Source of the DNA: Legionella sp. PATHC035
Lineage (GTDB): Bacteria; Pseudomonadota; Gammaproteobacteria; Legionellales; Legionellaceae
DNA length: 64,000 bases
Assembly: GCF_026191115.1 (NCBI RefSeq)
Contig: NZ_JAPHOT010000001.1
Coordinates: 744,001-808,000, forward strand
Direction of reading: 5' to 3'
Shown: one piece after another, positions 63,414 through 64,000 of the stretch
Layout of the letters: each line of letters starts with the position of its first letter
How positions within the stretch are numbered: position 1 is the first letter of the stretch
Made by a program: the position numbers and the translations under genes
Notes under the pieces: model-generated
What the model was told of the DNA's origin: nothing
The model's input: only the letters and a program-made list of their open reading frames with translations
The model's database searches: none

Positions 63414-64000
63414 ATGCGTAAATTATTGGTATCCTGTTTGTTTGCTCTATTGTCAATGTCGTATGCAACTCTTGCTAACAGTTATGGGGTTCATGAGGAT
63501 CATCCCTATGATTTTGTCGTTACCAAGGATGTTTATAAGTTTTCAGAAGTTTATCAAATTAAATCGCCCCAAAGAGAAACCTATCCTGGGTCAATAAAAA
63601 AGAGCGCATTTCGTATCCGTACAAACTATGATTTATCCAATAAAGATGGATGGCAAGCCACCGGTATTACGCGAATCATTTCTTTAGGTTCTCTATATCC
63701 TTGGGCTAAAGAAATTGATATTTATGATACTCGTGGTGTACAAATTGGTTTTATAGATGGAAATTTAGCAACGCTTGAATCTGCAAAATTCACCCTGTAT
63801 GACTATGATGAGTCAGGGAAAGCTACTGAAATTGGTTATGCTTATGCAAATCCCAGCTTTGACCGATTCGTCATTTTAGAATCAACGAGCAATCCTCATC
63901 CTATTGCCGAACTCAATCGCAATTTTGGCGATAAAACCTGGAGTGTTTCAGTTCATTATCCTGAAAAAATAGATGATCGCATTGTTCGTATTTTTGCCGG
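63414..64000 (+). CDS. Secreted protein, C-terminus outside window
   Basis: 195 codons are visible. Signal peptide about 1-21 (MRKLLVSCLFALLSMSYATL then AN). The mature part is beta-rich with YDFVVTKDVYKFSEVYQIKS, EIDIYDTRGVQIGFIDGN and FTLYDYDESGKATEIGYA. The strand pattern (y-D-x-x-G-x-x-I-G-x-I) recalls LURP-one/tubby-like folds, weakly. AAGGA lies 12 nt before the ATG. Function unknown. Confidence 0.65.
   Translation, partial: MRKLLVSCLFALLSMSYATLANSYGVHEDHPYDFVVTKDVYKFSEVYQIKSPQRETYPGSIKKSAFRIRTNYDLSNKDGWQATGITRIISLGSLYPWAKEIDIYDTRGVQIGFIDGNLATLESAKFTLYDYDESGKATEIGYAYANPSFDRFVILESTSNPHPIAELNRNFGDKTWSVSVHYPEKIDDRIVRIFA

Noticed and set aside
1-64000. CRISPR array
   Set aside because: No regularly spaced direct repeats and no cas genes were seen.

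Overview
The window is AT-rich gammaproteobacterial chromosome, most probably from a Legionella species. The evidence is a mevalonate pathway (mvaD, class II HMG-CoA reductase, a GHMP kinase), which is rare in gammaproteobacteria but known in Legionella and Coxiella, together with many large proteins carrying eukaryote-like domains of the kind Legionella delivers through its Dot/Icm system: RhoGAP, tubulin-tyrosine-ligase-like, F-box, ankyrin, and a UbiB-like kinase fused to papain-like and M48-like segments. Translocation is inferred, not shown.

Layout. 1-9.3 kb is core: the start of mvaD, cpoB and pal (minus strand), an Mla/Mce-type lipid ABC transporter operon, a Legionella-type effector-like protein, then mvaA and a GHMP kinase overlapping by 4 nt. 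9.38-9.72 kb holds two identical tRNA-Lys(TTT) genes and tRNA-Arg(TCG).

9.72-22.1 kb looks like a decayed genomic island next to tRNA-Arg. It holds three remnants of an integrase 3' end, ISL3 and IS3 transposase fragments, a perfect 20-bp-arm palindrome with a second inverted copy, a winged-helix/nucleotidyltransferase pair whose transferase has an in-frame TGA, an effector-like protein, an RstA/RstB-like two-component pair separated by an ankyrin protein with a possible caspase-like protease domain, a second nucleotidyltransferase and a DUF305 protein. A tRNA 3'-end fragment at 22.07 kb is a candidate right attachment site.

22.1-32.2 kb starts with a decayed copy of the dbpA 3' end and finishes with intact dbpA. 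Between them lie a cation efflux protein, a 1857-residue multidomain protein and a cold-shock protein. 32.4-42.9 kb is a stress and membrane-lipid block: catalase, a run of overlapping genes (FAD oxidoreductase, DUF1365, cyclopropane-fatty-acid-synthase-like methyltransferase, DUF2878, DUF1295), then a convergent DUF2177 protein, a delta-9-type desaturase and a cyanide-insensitive-type bd oxidase (cydAB).

43-64 kb mixes cell-wall enzymes (L,D-transpeptidase, MltA), membrane and secreted proteins, an orphan FlgE-like hook homologue with its own signal peptide, trmL, an arginine-type binding lipoprotein beside ornithine carbamoyltransferase, and four effector candidates (887-880 aa helical protein, TTL-like, F-box/TM-hairpin, RhoGAP). 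A tight cluster of DnaA-box-like sites lies at 51.4-51.5 kb. The last gene runs off the right edge.
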